Positions 7,105 through 16,729 of a DNA stretch of 64,000 nt are shown here, one piece after another. The DNA is taken from NCBI GenBank assembly GCA_017441525.1, contig JAFRXJ010000018.1, forward strand, positions 1-64,000, read 5' to 3'. The stretch's first letter is position 1; every line of letters begins with the position of its first letter. The DNA is from Acholeplasmatales bacterium (GTDB taxonomy: Bacteria > Bacillota_I > Bacilli_A > Acholeplasmatales > Anaeroplasmataceae). Made by a program: the position numbers and the translations under genes. The notes beneath the pieces are model-generated. The model was not told the DNA's origin. It did not search any database and saw nothing but the letters and a program-made list of their open reading frames with translations.

Positions 7105-10100
7105 TTATGAAATAACTTTTTCTATAATAGTTTTACCATCAGTATCATAATACCACCAATTACCTGATACTGTTTCTTTAGAACCATTTGATGTGAAATA
7201 ATACCAAGTAGCACTTGTTAAACTTTGATTATGATCTGCTATTGATGTAATAGTATCAGTATCTGATGATGTACCTTTATAATATACTTTTGTTAATGGA
7301 CTATAGAATGCTCTTTCTCCTATACTTGTGATACTATTAGGTAATGTTATGTTTGTTAATGAAGTACATGAAGAGAATGCATCACTTCCTATACTTGTAA
7401 CACTATCTGGGATAGTTATGCTTGTTAATAAACTACATCCGCTGAATGCCCACGTTCCTATACTTGTAACACTATCTGGGATTGTTATATCTATAAATTG
7501 ATTAAATCCATAAAATTGATAATTACCTATTAATTTCACTGTTGATGGTACTACTAATTCTGTTAATAATTTATATTTCTTTCCATTATTTTCTATAGTT
7601 CCATTTTCATCAAATATATAGAAGTTTGTAGCATAATAAATTGGATTTGATTTACCATTACTAAATGTAATATTAGACCAATCTACTATTGTTCCATCAT
7701 AATATACATTTGTTAATGAAAAACAATTTAGGAATGCACCACTTCCTATACTTGTGATACTATTTGGAATTGTTATGTTTGTTAATGAAGTACATGAAGA
7801 GAATGCACCACTTCCTATACTTGTGATACTATTTGGAATTGTTATATTTGTTAATGAAGCACAATTTTGGAATGCTCTTTCTCCAATACTTGTGATACTA
7901 TTAGGTAATGTTATGTTTGTTAATGAAGTACATGAAGAGAATGCATCACTTCCTATACTTGTGACATTGTCTGATATCATTATGTCTATAAATTGATTAA
8001 ATCCATAAAACTGATAATTACCTATTGATGTTACTGTTGATGGTATTTCTAATTCTGTTAATAATTTATATTTTTTACCATTATGTTCTATATCTCCATT
8101 TTCATCTAATATGTAGAATTTTGTTGCTTCATTCATTGGGTTTGAGTACTCATCACTAAATGTTATATTACACCAATCTTCTATTGTTTCATCATAATAT
8201 ACATTTTCTAATAAACTACAATTATAGAATGCAGAGTTTCCTATACTTGTGACACTATTTGGAATTGTTATATTTGTTAATGAAGTACAACCACAGAATG
8301 CATATTTTCCTATACTTGTGATACTATTAGGTAATGTTATGTTTGTTAATGATCTACAGTACTCGAATGCATATTGTCCTATACTTGTGACACTGTCAGG
8401 GATTGTGATATCTATAAATTGATTAAATCCATAAAATTGATAATTACCTATTAATTTCACTGTTGATGGTACTACTAATTCTGTTAATAATTTATATTTC
8501 TTTCCATTATTTTCTATAGTTCCATTTTCATCTAATATATAGAAGTTTGTTGCATAAGACATTGGATTTGAATCAAGAACACTAAATGTAATATTACACC
8601 AGTCTTCTATCGTTCCATCATAATATACATTTGTTAATGAAGTACAATAAGAGAATGCTTCTCTTCCTATACTTGTGATACTACTTGGAATTGTTATATT
8701 CGTTAATGAACGACAATCAGCGAATGCATCTTTTCTTATACTTGTAACACTATCTGGAATTATGATACCTGTAAATTGCTTAAATCCATAAAACTGATAA
8801 TTACCTATTGATGTTACTGTTGATGGTATTTCTAATTCTGTTAATAATTTGTAGTTCTTACCATTATGTTCTATATCTCCATTTTCATCCAATATATAGA
8901 AATTTGTAGCATAATACATTGGATTTGAATAATAACTATCAAATGTAATATTACACCAATCTTCTATTGTTCCATCATAATATACATCTGTTAATGAACT
9001 GCAATTATAGAATGCATATTCTCCTATATTTGTAATACTGTCAGGGATCGTGATGCTTGTTAATGAACGACAATCAAAGAATGCATATTCTCCTATACAT
9101 GTGACATTGTCTGATATCATTATATCTATAAATTGATTAAATCCATAAAATTGATAATCACTTATTGATGTTACTGTTGATGGTATTTCTAATTCTGTTA
9201 ATAATTTATATTTTTTACCATTATTTTCTATAGTTCCATTTTCATCTAATATATAGAAGTTTGGTGTATTATTCATTGGATTTGAATAATAACCATCAAA
9301 TTCTATATTACACCAATCTTCTACTGTTCCGTCATAATATACATTTGTTAATGAAGTGCAATAAGAGAATGCACCACTTCCTATACTTGTGATACTATTT
9401 GGAATTGTTATATTCGTTAATGAACGACAATCAAAGAATGCATCATTTGTTATGTTTTTCACAGGAAGGCCATTATATGTCTTCGGAATTACAACAGCAC
9501 CAACAATATCAGTTGATAAAGCTTCCACATAATAAAAATCATTATAGAAACTACGTCCAAGCGACAACTTTTCGCATACTTGTGCTTTAATTGTTACTTC
9601 ATTATAAGTATCTCCACACCTAGAACACTCATATGAAATATAACCATCATTATCATACGTCGCTTCAAATTCATCCGTCTTATGATAATCATGTCCTAAT
9701 GCTGGAATTGCTTCATATGTAGTATAATTACATCTAGAACATGTATCATACTCTTTATGCCCACTTGTATTGCAAGTAGCATTCTTGGCATCATGGTGAA
9801 TAAGATCATGTCCTAATTTTTCAATTATTTTATGTTCTCTTACTTCCATTTTGCAATCAAGACAAATTCCAACTATATCATATGAACCATTTTGTGTACA
9901 TGTAGGACTGACTTCATTTGCTATATAAGTTTCATAAAAACGATGAACATGTCCTTCTGATTGGTCATTATCATGTCCAGGATCAACTGTAGTATCAGGA
10001 TTACTAGGTTTTGTTTCACCAGAACTTTCAGGATCTACAGGAGTAACAGTTTCTTGCTTACCATTATCTGTATTACTATTTGTATTATCACATGATGCAA

Positions 10101-10161
10101 TAACAAATAACAATGCAAGGCAGCCGACTAATGCAGGAATAAGCTTAACTACTTTTTTCAT
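7105..10161 (-). CDS. BspA-like leucine-rich-repeat surface lipoprotein
   Basis: A 1018-residue lipoprotein starting at the ATG at 10161, after GAAGGGATATA; upstream in-frame ATGs lack ribosome sites. Residues 1-24 are a lipoprotein signal with lipobox IASC (Cys24), followed by a Ser/Thr/Asp/Gly-rich linker. Residues of about 70-200 carry CxxC pairs with GHD motifs (zinc-ribbon-like). The remainder is BspA-type LRR_5 repeats (SVTSIG..AF..C.SLTNITIP), broken by about five near-identical blocks with VYYDGTIEDWCNITF, FYILDENG and KYKLLTELEIPSTV. Such proteins typically bind host proteins or other bacteria at the surface. The repeated blocks make length variation by recombination likely. Confidence 0.9.
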   Translation of the reverse strand: MKKVVKLIPALVGCLALLFVIASCDNTNSNTDNGKQETVTPVDPESSGETKPSNPDTTVDPGHDNDQSEGHVHRFYETYIANEVSPTCTQNGSYDIVGICLDCKMEVREHKIIEKLGHDLIHHDAKNATCNTSGHKEYDTCSRCNYTTYEAIPALGHDYHKTDEFEATYDNDGYISYECSRCGDTYNEVTIKAQVCEKLSLGRSFYNDFYYVEALSTDIVGAVVIPKTYNGLPVKNITNDAFFDCRSLTNITIPNSITSIGSGAFSYCTSLTNVYYDGTVEDWCNIEFDGYYSNPMNNTPNFYILDENGTIENNGKKYKLLTELEIPSTVTSISDYQFYGFNQFIDIMISDNVTCIGEYAFFDCRSLTSITIPDSITNIGEYAFYNCSSLTDVYYDGTIEDWCNITFDSYYSNPMYYATNFYILDENGDIEHNGKNYKLLTELEIPSTVTSIGNYQFYGFKQFTGIIIPDSVTSIRKDAFADCRSLTNITIPSSITSIGREAFSYCTSLTNVYYDGTIEDWCNITFSVLDSNPMSYATNFYILDENGTIENNGKKYKLLTELVVPSTVKLIGNYQFYGFNQFIDITIPDSVTSIGQYAFEYCRSLTNITLPNSITSIGKYAFCGCTSLTNITIPNSVTSIGNSAFYNCSLLENVYYDETIEDWCNITFSDEYSNPMNEATKFYILDENGDIEHNGKKYKLLTELEIPSTVTSIGNYQFYGFNQFIDIMISDNVTSIGSDAFSSCTSLTNITLPNSITSIGERAFQNCASLTNITIPNSITSIGSGAFSSCTSLTNITIPNSITSIGSGAFLNCFSLTNVYYDGTIVDWSNITFSNGKSNPIYYATNFYIFDENGTIENNGKKYKLLTELVVPSTVKLIGNYQFYGFNQFIDITIPDSVTSIGTWAFSGCSLLTSITIPDSVTSIGSDAFSSCTSLTNITLPNSITSIGERAFYSPLTKVYYKGTSSDTDTITSIADHNQSLTSATWYYFTSNGSKETVSGNWWYYDTDGKTIIEKVIS

Positions 10162-10229
10162 TATATCCCTTCTTTCTAAAATAAAAATGGACCTATTACC
10201 TAGATCCATCAGGATATAATACATTAAAT

Positions 10230-10280
10230 AAATATTACCCCCCCCGACTTCTTCGGAGAAGGCAAGGTATATTTTGTTGA
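10230..10280. other. Short GC-richer intergenic stretch
   Basis: An eight-C run followed by GACTTCTTCGGAGAAGG stands out from AT-rich surroundings. GCCTTCTCC/GGAGAAGG can form a weak hairpin. I cannot assign a role; it may terminate the helicase fragment or be a scar. Confidence 0.3.
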
Positions 10281-10336
10281 GCTATTTAAAATCCACTTAT
10301 TCTCATTATAACATTAAATATTATATTTGTAAAAAA

Positions 10337-11386
10337 TTAATTTATTTCACTCAAAAATATACTTGGTCTTAATCTTTTTCTAATACCATTTATATAATGA
10401 TAATCCGCTGAAGAAAGATATAAATATTCTTTTGCTCTTGTCATCGCGACATAACATAATCTTCTTTCTTCTTCAATTAAATTATTATCAGTTAAATTTG
10501 AAGGTATGATTTTATCATTTAAAGATATTATGAATACACATTTAAATTCTAGGCCTTTTGATTTATGAATTGTCATTAGGTTAACTCCCATTACCTTATC
10601 ATTAGATTCATTATCTAACGCTAATTCATTTATTATATCTATTTCATGTTCTAGTTCATTATTAACTATTAAGTCTCTTAAATCTAATAGATGTAACTTT
10701 TCATAATTTGCTGAGTTATTAAATAATAGATTCATTAATATATCAAATAATTTTGATTTATCGTATTTAGAAATATTATTATATAAATTTCTTATTTCCT
10801 TTGCTTTAGATGATACTTGCTCATATTTACATTCTGATAAATAATCTAATAATTTTTTATTTGAAGCTTTATACTCTGGTATTAAGTGTTGATAGATTGC
10901 TTCATCAATTGGGATTGCTTGTCTATATAAGATATAATCATTTGGATTATTGAGATATTTATATATAGCAATCATTCTTCTAGGTTCATCATATAAAAAG
11001 AATTTTAATTTACCATAGGTTGTAAATGGAATATTTCTTTTCTTTAATTGATATTCTATTTTAGTTGATTGATAATTATTTCTAAATAATACTGCAATTT
11101 CATTTGGCTTATAGCCTTTATTTATTAATACTTCTATTTTAGATGCGATGAAGGCTGCTTCTTGGTTAGTATCCTCATAATCATCACATTTAATTGGAAA
11201 TTTAGGTTGAATATCCGAAAATAATTTCTTTGGTAATCTATTTGTATTATAAGAGATAAGGTGATTTGCCTTAGATAAGATATTTGATGCACACCTGTAA
11301 TTTTGATTTAAAACTATTACTTCATCTGCAGTATTTTTAAAATTATTTATTATTTCTATATCTGATGAACGAAATGAATAAACAAA
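10337..11386 (-). pseudogene. UvrD/PcrA-type helicase, C-terminal fragment
   Basis: About 350 residues from the second half of a superfamily 1A DNA helicase. They begin within the motif equivalent to QSIYSFRGSD (here VYSFRSSDIEII). Motif IV (LNQNYRC), EIAVLFRNN, motif V (TIHKSKGLEF) and motif VI (EERRLCYVAMTRAKEYL) follow in order. The Walker A and DEAD-like region are missing: upstream sequence is a group II intron, and the gene on its other side is unrelated. The first residues before VYSF are probably intron-derived. It cannot be an active helicase, and the exact exon boundary is uncertain by several bases. Confidence 0.8.
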
Positions 11387-13963
11387 TAGTGATAGGTAAG
11401 TATTTGATATTATCTCTAACTTTTCCCCCACTCCACACCGTACGTGAGACTTTCACCTCATACGGCGTTCCATCGAATTTTACCTTTTACTTTTCCTAAT
11501 TAAATTTACACATTTCGTTCTTTATAACCTACAAAAATCATTCTATTATTTTATTTCCTACTTGCTCTCTTAATTTATTTAACTTTTCAATTTGCTTCGG
11601 TTGTAATTTTAAATTATTTAAATATTTATTTATTGTTGTTTCATCACTTGCGTGAACTAAAATATGAGTATCTTTATGTAGTATTATTAGATTTTTATAT
11701 GTATCATTACCGCCTTTATGTCGAGGTAATATATGATGACAATGTATTTCATCATATTCTAATACTTTGCCACTTATGGCACATTTACCATATTGCGCAC
11801 AATAAAGAGAAACTCTATTATCCATATATGCAGTTGATTTATTATATTGTTTTTCTCTCATTAATTTCATCAATATTTTAATATTAACACCTAAATTTTT
11901 ATGTATTAACTCTCTACCTTTTTCAGTATAAGGGCATATTTCTTTTATTTTATACATTGGATTTTGATGTTGCACATACGAAATGGGCAATACAGGTATT
12001 TCATTAATATATCTCATATTTTTACTTTTACCATATTTTTCAATTAAAATAGGATTATTTAATCTGCCAACTCTTTTGACTAGATTAGTCATTCCACCTT
12101 TTAATCTTTTTAAAATCCTCTTATGTATTTCATTACAATCTATACTAATTAAAGTTGCATATTTAAAATAATTATGTATTCCCATTACCATACTATTATA
12201 TAAGGTTATTTCATCCGCTTGAGATGTTCGAGGTTTTTCAATATTGATTAATTGATTTTTCAGTTTTATTTTTGTATTTTCAAATGCTTTTTCAGTCATT
12301 CTTGATACTGCAATATATTTCTTTCTTTTAGTTATTGCTTTAATACGAAACCCTAAATAATTTGAATAATTTCTTTTTAAATTTATTAAGCACGATTTTT
12401 CAACGCTAATATCTAACTTCAAACGTTCTTTCAGCCATAGTTTAATTGCTTCAAATATTCGTTTAGCCTCATTATATTTCTTACAAAATATTTTAAAATC
12501 ATCAGCATATCTTATAATATACATTTCTTTTAGTTTACTGCTTCTTCTTAATCCTCTATATTTTGAAGATTGTTGTATTGTCCCGTCCCGATTTACTTTG
12601 CCACTATAATTATGCTTTGTTTCAAATGTTTCCCATTGGTTGCTAATCCACCAATCTAACTCATTCAAAACTATATTAGATAACAAAGGGGATAATATTC
12701 CACCTTGAGGTGTTCCTTTATCTGGTGTAACTATATCACCATTAGGCATTTGTATAGGTGCTTTTAACATTGCACCTATAATACATATTAGTTTCTTATC
12801 CTTTATCCCTAACGTCCATATTTGTTTTAATAATTTAGCGTGATTAACATTATCGAAGAACCCTTTAATATCAATATCAACAACATAAAAGCACTTATAA
12901 TGATTTATCATCTTATAACATTGTGCTATTGCATTTTCAACTGAACGATTAGGTCTAAATCCATTATTCCTTTCGTGGAACTTCGCTTCACAAATTGGTT
13001 CTAGCACTTGTAATATACATTGTTGAATTAATCTATCCCATATTGTAGGTATGCCTAATGGTCTAGTTTTTCCATTTGCTTTAGGTATATCAACTCTTCT
13101 TACTTTTTGCGGCTTATACCATTTGAATTTATTTTGCACTATTTTTAAGAATTTATCTTGCGGCATTTTAGAAATATATTTAATAGTTTTACCATCAGTA
13201 CCTTTAGTATTGCTACCATTATTTGCTTTAATATTTCTATATGCTAACTTAATATTTTCTTCAGCAGTAATTATTGACATTAAATTAGTAAATACATTAC
13301 CATTTTTACTTCTTTCATATAAGAGGTCAAAAGTTGTTTGCATATCATAATATTCAGCGTGTCTTAACTTTTTCCTTTTTGTAGTTATTGGTTCCGAAAT
13401 CAACATAGTCATCATCTCCCTTATGGAATTTGATTTTATTAGTCATACAAGAACCTATGTTTATTTAATTATCATTTTTCTTTGTAAAATTCCGACTTGA
13501 GGCTATTGCTAATATTTCATTACAAAATATATTACTGCTCTTGCCTCTACTCTCACCACAAATGAAGATGCTTATTATTCTTCGTCATCACCATATTTTA
13601 GAGTTGCAAATTACTCAATATGTTTTGTGGCTTTCCACGTTCCATTATCTCTATCTTTACATTTATACTTAGGCGCCTTCTTTAAACCTGTCAAATTATT
13701 GTGCCTATAACACAATGAGGTATTTCATAACCAACGATTTTACTTTACCCTATTTGACGGAACAAATGTTCCTATGGCATTTCTACCAACTCCGACGTTT
13801 AGGTTCGTTACTTCAAAGGTTTGTCAGCCCTTTCTAGGGACATACTCGCCATATATAATTTATAGACTTCCGGCATATAGGTTGCATATCCTACCTCTAG
13901 AATACTTTCCTCAACATTATTTGTTAGGGCAACTCTCTGCCGACTTCACCGCGCTTTATACAC
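11387..13963 (-). mobile_element. Group II intron with maturase ORF
   Basis: The intron begins at GTGTATAAAGCGCGG (minus strand, from 13963), followed by domain I segments such as AGGGTAAAGTAAAATCG. Domain IV carries a reverse transcriptase ORF. Domain V is recognisable at about 11430-11470 (GCCGTATGAGGTGAAAG, then CTCACGTACGGTG). The 3' end, at about 11387, is inferred from where helicase homology resumes. The flanking exons belong to different genes: an AlbA-type regulator upstream and a UvrD-type helicase downstream. Confidence 0.85.
11538..13415 (-). CDS. ltrA: Group II intron reverse transcriptase/maturase with HNH endonuclease
   Basis: A 625-residue maturase of LtrA type. RT motifs are in order: GKTRPLGIPTIWDRLIQQ, the GTPQGGILSPLLSN box and the catalytic YADDFKIF. 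Domain X follows, then a C-terminal HNH nuclease (CAISGKVLEYDEIHCHHILPRHKGG...NLIILHKDTH). It promotes splicing of its intron and retrohoming by target-primed reverse transcription. No frameshift or lost key residue is visible, so it may be active. AAGGGAG lies directly before two ATGs; the ATG at 13406 has the better spacing, so the first three residues may not be made. Confidence 0.93.
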   Translation of the reverse strand: MMTMLISEPITTKRKKLRHAEYYDMQTTFDLLYERSKNGNVFTNLMSIITAEENIKLAYRNIKANNGSNTKGTDGKTIKYISKMPQDKFLKIVQNKFKWYKPQKVRRVDIPKANGKTRPLGIPTIWDRLIQQCILQVLEPICEAKFHERNNGFRPNRSVENAIAQCYKMINHYKCFYVVDIDIKGFFDNVNHAKLLKQIWTLGIKDKKLICIIGAMLKAPIQMPNGDIVTPDKGTPQGGILSPLLSNIVLNELDWWISNQWETFETKHNYSGKVNRDGTIQQSSKYRGLRRSSKLKEMYIIRYADDFKIFCKKYNEAKRIFEAIKLWLKERLKLDISVEKSCLINLKRNYSNYLGFRIKAITKRKKYIAVSRMTEKAFENTKIKLKNQLINIEKPRTSQADEITLYNSMVMGIHNYFKYATLISIDCNEIHKRILKRLKGGMTNLVKRVGRLNNPILIEKYGKSKNMRYINEIPVLPISYVQHQNPMYKIKEICPYTEKGRELIHKNLGVNIKILMKLMREKQYNKSTAYMDNRVSLYCAQYGKCAISGKVLEYDEIHCHHILPRHKGGNDTYKNLIILHKDTHILVHASDETTINKYLNNLKLQPKQIEKLNKLREQVGNKIIE

Positions 13964-14874
13964 ATTATTATTTGCATTAAATATGCATCTCTATATAATA
14001 AGATTTGTGTTCCTGTAGCATCTAAAAAATCTCTATGAATTAATACGTTTGATACTAATTCTCTTACAACTACATTAACAGCATTATAAGTTACACCATT
14101 AGGACTTAGATAAAATGGTTGATCAATCTTATCTAAAATATACTTAATGATTTCATCATAGCTTTTTATTAAGTTATCTTCACATGTGAATCTATCATCA
14201 TATCTTTCTAAATCATTAAATCTTTTTAATACATCAACTTTATACCAACTAATTTTATTTGTAATTGATTCTGATTTACCAAATAGTAATAGTGCAGCAT
14301 TAGTATAGCCATATTCACCTGTAGTCGAATCTTGTTTATAAAAGGTTTTTAAGATATCTTCATTAGATAGATTCTTCCAATTACTATGTTCATCATTTAA
14401 TATTGATAATTTTTTAGCATATGTCACTGTATCCATATCAAAATCATCAATAGTTAAATCGTGATATACTTTATCTTCAAAATGATCTCCACTTTTTCTT
14501 ACATATAATTTTTTTAAAGCATATTGATTATTAGTAATATCTTTATCGCCCTCTTCAGTTCTAATATAAATATATTTTGAATTAAGTTTATGAACTTCAG
14601 AACTTTCAGGTATATAAACATATAAAACTAATTTTGAATCAATGTAAGCCTCTTGTAGCATTAGAGGCATTGAAGGATTTATCTTTTCATTGTTATTCAT
14701 TGAGTTAGCAAAATTTGTTTTAATTGTTGATGCAGAATCTTCATCAACTCCAACAATAGTTCCATTATCAGAAACGCCTAAAAATATATATCCACCAATT
14801 GTATTTAAGAATGCAACAACAGTTTCAAATTCTGATTGTGTTAATTCTTCTGATTTTATTGGATTAATGATATT
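13964..14874 (-). pseudogene. AlbA_2-domain ATP-binding regulator, broken at both ends
   Basis: In-frame sequence runs from 14874 to the intron junction. The N-terminal AlbA_2 (Schlafen-like) domain is visible (SEELTQSEFETVVAFLNTIG, YIFLGVSDNG). It is followed by the middle region and the start of the HATPase-like part (NVVVRELVSNVLIHRDF, ILLYRDAYL). There is no start codon: a TAA lies immediately upstream and the usual first 15-20 residues are missing. The C-terminus is cut by the intron at 13963. A complete relative is encoded at 33309-34640. It is nonfunctional as it stands. Confidence 0.75.
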
Positions 14875-14884
14875 TTAATTAAAT

Positions 14885-16240
14885 TTAAAAATTATATTTT
14901 GCTTTACCTAAAACAAATGCTAAATAGTGAGGAATAGTTACTATATCGCCATTCTCACTGATATTATAATCACCAATTTTTATTAATTTCGTCTTACCAT
15001 AATGATCAGGATGACTCATAACTGTTTTGCTAGATTTTGTGTTTCCTGTTTTAGCTTTAACCTCTAAAAGAGTTGAATAACCATTATAAGATATTACAAA
15101 ATCTATTCCTAATCCACTTTCTTTAGCGAAATAATATACATCTATATCAGCTTTATTTAATGAATCAAAAATTAAAGCTTCATAGATTGCACCTTTACCC
15201 TGTCCTAAATCTCCTCTATTTATTGCAGCTACAGTGTCGATTCCATACATTGATGTTACAATCCCAATATCTTCAGGGAATAATTTAAATTGTGACTCTA
15301 TTTTTGAACCAATAAGTGGTAGTGCTGGCACACTAACATTATGAACCTTTGAAACAATATGTGCTTGTTTTAAATATTCAATCGCATCATTTTTTTCATA
15401 TTGTGAACCAGTAGACACCTTTGAGACAATGAACCTTTTGTTTTCTTTGGCTAGAAAATTTGGTATTAAATCAAAAACATTTTGTATTCTTGAAACTTCA
15501 GAAGTTTTAAAAACAGGATTTCCCTTTTTATCTTTTCTTCTACCAAAATCAGTTTTCATATCAAATATAGTATTATTTAATACTTTATATGCAGAAACAA
15601 TACTTTTTGTATTAATATATTCTAAAACAACTTTGGGAAATCCACCAATACATGCATATTTCAAAAATATATTCTTATATATATTATTAATGTTATCCGG
15701 TATTGCTTTTTTTTGTATAAAATAATCAACCAAACTATTAATTTGATTATCAGTATATCCTAATGCCCACAAAAATTCTTCGAAATCCATTGTTTTCATA
15801 TGATATACATCATCATATCCAGTTGGCGCTGGTGTTGTATCACCAATTACATATCCATTAATACCTAAATATGAGCCACTACCTATAACATTATATCTTC
15901 CATCTTTTTCAAAATTTTTAAATGATAATCGAGCTCTTGGACAATCTTGAATTTCATCAAAGAAAATAAGTGATTTAGTAGAATCAATAGTTTTATTTGG
16001 AAATCTTAAAGATATATTATTGATTAATGTGTCCACATCTAATTCGCCGTCGAAATCAGATGAATACTCAGGATTAGTCCAAAAATTAATTTCAATCAAA
16101 TCAAGATTATTTCTAACTGCAAATTCTCTTATAGACTCTGTTTTACCACATTGTCTAATTCCAACAATTAATTTTGGAGCTTTATTTTGTTGTTTTAACC
16201 ATAAATCTAAATCTAAATCAATTTTTCTTTTAAAATACAT
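14885..16240 (-). CDS. AAA+ ATPase/nuclease-fold protein (DUF4143 type), copy A
   Basis: A protein of 451 residues from the ATG at 16240, preceded by GAGGAGG; longer reading through the upstream repeats is not translated. Walker A is GIRQCGKT, Walker B is SLIFFDEIQDCP, and a GSGSYLG sensor-like loop follows. The C-terminal part is the DUF4143 region, ending in a PD-(D/E)xK-like site (GIDFVISYNGYSTLLEVK). This family is common in gut bacteria and archaea, often as isolated genes of unknown function. Four direct repeats lie across its promoter. It sits beside a truncated AlbA gene and a tRNA fragment, which fits mobile cargo. The family is firm; the function is unknown. Confidence 0.8.
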   Translation of the reverse strand: MYFKRKIDLDLDLWLKQQNKAPKLIVGIRQCGKTESIREFAVRNNLDLIEINFWTNPEYSSDFDGELDVDTLINNISLRFPNKTIDSTKSLIFFDEIQDCPRARLSFKNFEKDGRYNVIGSGSYLGINGYVIGDTTPAPTGYDDVYHMKTMDFEEFLWALGYTDNQINSLVDYFIQKKAIPDNINNIYKNIFLKYACIGGFPKVVLEYINTKSIVSAYKVLNNTIFDMKTDFGRRKDKKGNPVFKTSEVSRIQNVFDLIPNFLAKENKRFIVSKVSTGSQYEKNDAIEYLKQAHIVSKVHNVSVPALPLIGSKIESQFKLFPEDIGIVTSMYGIDTVAAINRGDLGQGKGAIYEALIFDSLNKADIDVYYFAKESGLGIDFVISYNGYSTLLEVKAKTGNTKSSKTVMSHPDHYGKTKLIKIGDYNISENGDIVTIPHYLAFVLGKAKYNF

Positions 16241-16274
16241 AATAAACCTCCTCGCTTTATAATGCTTCAACAAT

Positions 16275-16303
16275 ATTATAATAAATTCCAAACGACTTTT
16301 CAA
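16275..16303 (-). promoter_or_regulatory. Promoter of copy A ATPase gene
   Basis: On the minus strand TTGAAA (16298-16303) and TATAAT (16275-16280) have a 17-bp spacer. The spacer (16281-16297) lies inside the gene-proximal copy of the direct repeat. Confidence 0.75.
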
Positions 16304-16407
16304 TGTATTTTTAAGAAATTCCGAGCGAGTTTTTGATATAATTTTAAGAAATTCCGAGCGAGTTTTATTAAATTTTTCCAAAATTTTAGAAATTCCGAGC
16401 GAATTTT
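16281..16407 (-). repeat. Four iteron-like direct repeats upstream of copy A
   Basis: The plus-strand core AGAAATTCCGAGCGAGTTTT occurs at 16314 and 16347, with variants at 16281 (ATAAATTCCAAACGACTTTT) and 16388 (one change). Start-to-start spacings are 33, 33 and 41 bp. The gene-proximal copy occupies the promoter spacer. The spacing, close to three helical turns, puts the copies on one face of the DNA. Confidence 0.85.
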
Positions 16408-16423
16408 ATATAGTTCTTATATT

Positions 16424-16466
16424 GGACACCATAGACACCATAAAAATAGGCACCATTCAGGCACCT
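16424..16466. repeat. Cluster of short CACC repeats
   Basis: GGACACCAT, AGACACCAT, AGGCACCAT and CAGGCACCT follow one another within 43 bp, upstream of the copy A repeat array. The origin is unknown; possibly a degenerate element end. Confidence 0.4.
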
Positions 16467-16580
16467 CTAAGTTATAATAGATAATATTATTTAAGTAAGA
16501 TATGCAAGAAAACCAACTAAGATATATGAAATATCGTCAAATATGATAGTTATACAAGATGTTCGAGGCGTGTTATATAA

Positions 16581-16623
16581 CTCCTAAGTAAGGTCGCCTG
16601 TTCGAATCAGGTCGGGAACGCCA
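16581..16623 (+). pseudogene. Damaged tRNA-Arg(CCT) 3' fragment, probable attachment-site scar
   Basis: CTCCTAA anticodon loop, a shortened 3' anticodon strand (GTA), AGGTC, T arm GCCTG-TTCGAAT-CAGGT, acceptor strand CGGGAAC, G and CCA. The sequence before the loop (TATAA) cannot pair with it, so no 5' half exists. It shares anticodon loop, variable loop, T-loop core and CGCCA with positions 1-45. It is best read as the far end of an element inserted at tRNA-Arg. Confidence 0.7.
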
Positions 16624-16634
16624 TACAAGCAATA

Positions 16635-16659
16635 AAATCATCCATTTTCAGGATGATTT
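16635..16659. terminator. Terminator beside tRNA fragment
   Basis: AAATCATCC and GGATGATTT with T-rich flank. The leading AGCAATAAAATCATCC matches the terminator after the integrase at 1331-1346. Confidence 0.65.
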
Positions 16660-16729
16660 TTATTTATCATCTAGCAATTGATTATAATCCAAAATAGATG
16701 GCATTATTTCATTTTTTAATTACATAACA

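Noticed and set aside
7754-7996. 80-codon plus-str ORF inside the BspA-like gene
   Set aside because: It is the antisense shadow of repetitive LRR coding sequence, with repeated VILFGIVMFVNE translations mirroring the repeats.
13774-13980. 68-codon plus-strand ORF
   Set aside because: It is antisense to the 5' structured part of the group II intron and has no ribosome site.
16241-16381. N-terminal extension of the copy A ATPase (KTRSEFLK repeats)
   Set aside because: The repeats are translation of the direct repeat array and promoter; the GAGGAGG site and ATG at 16240 define the real start.
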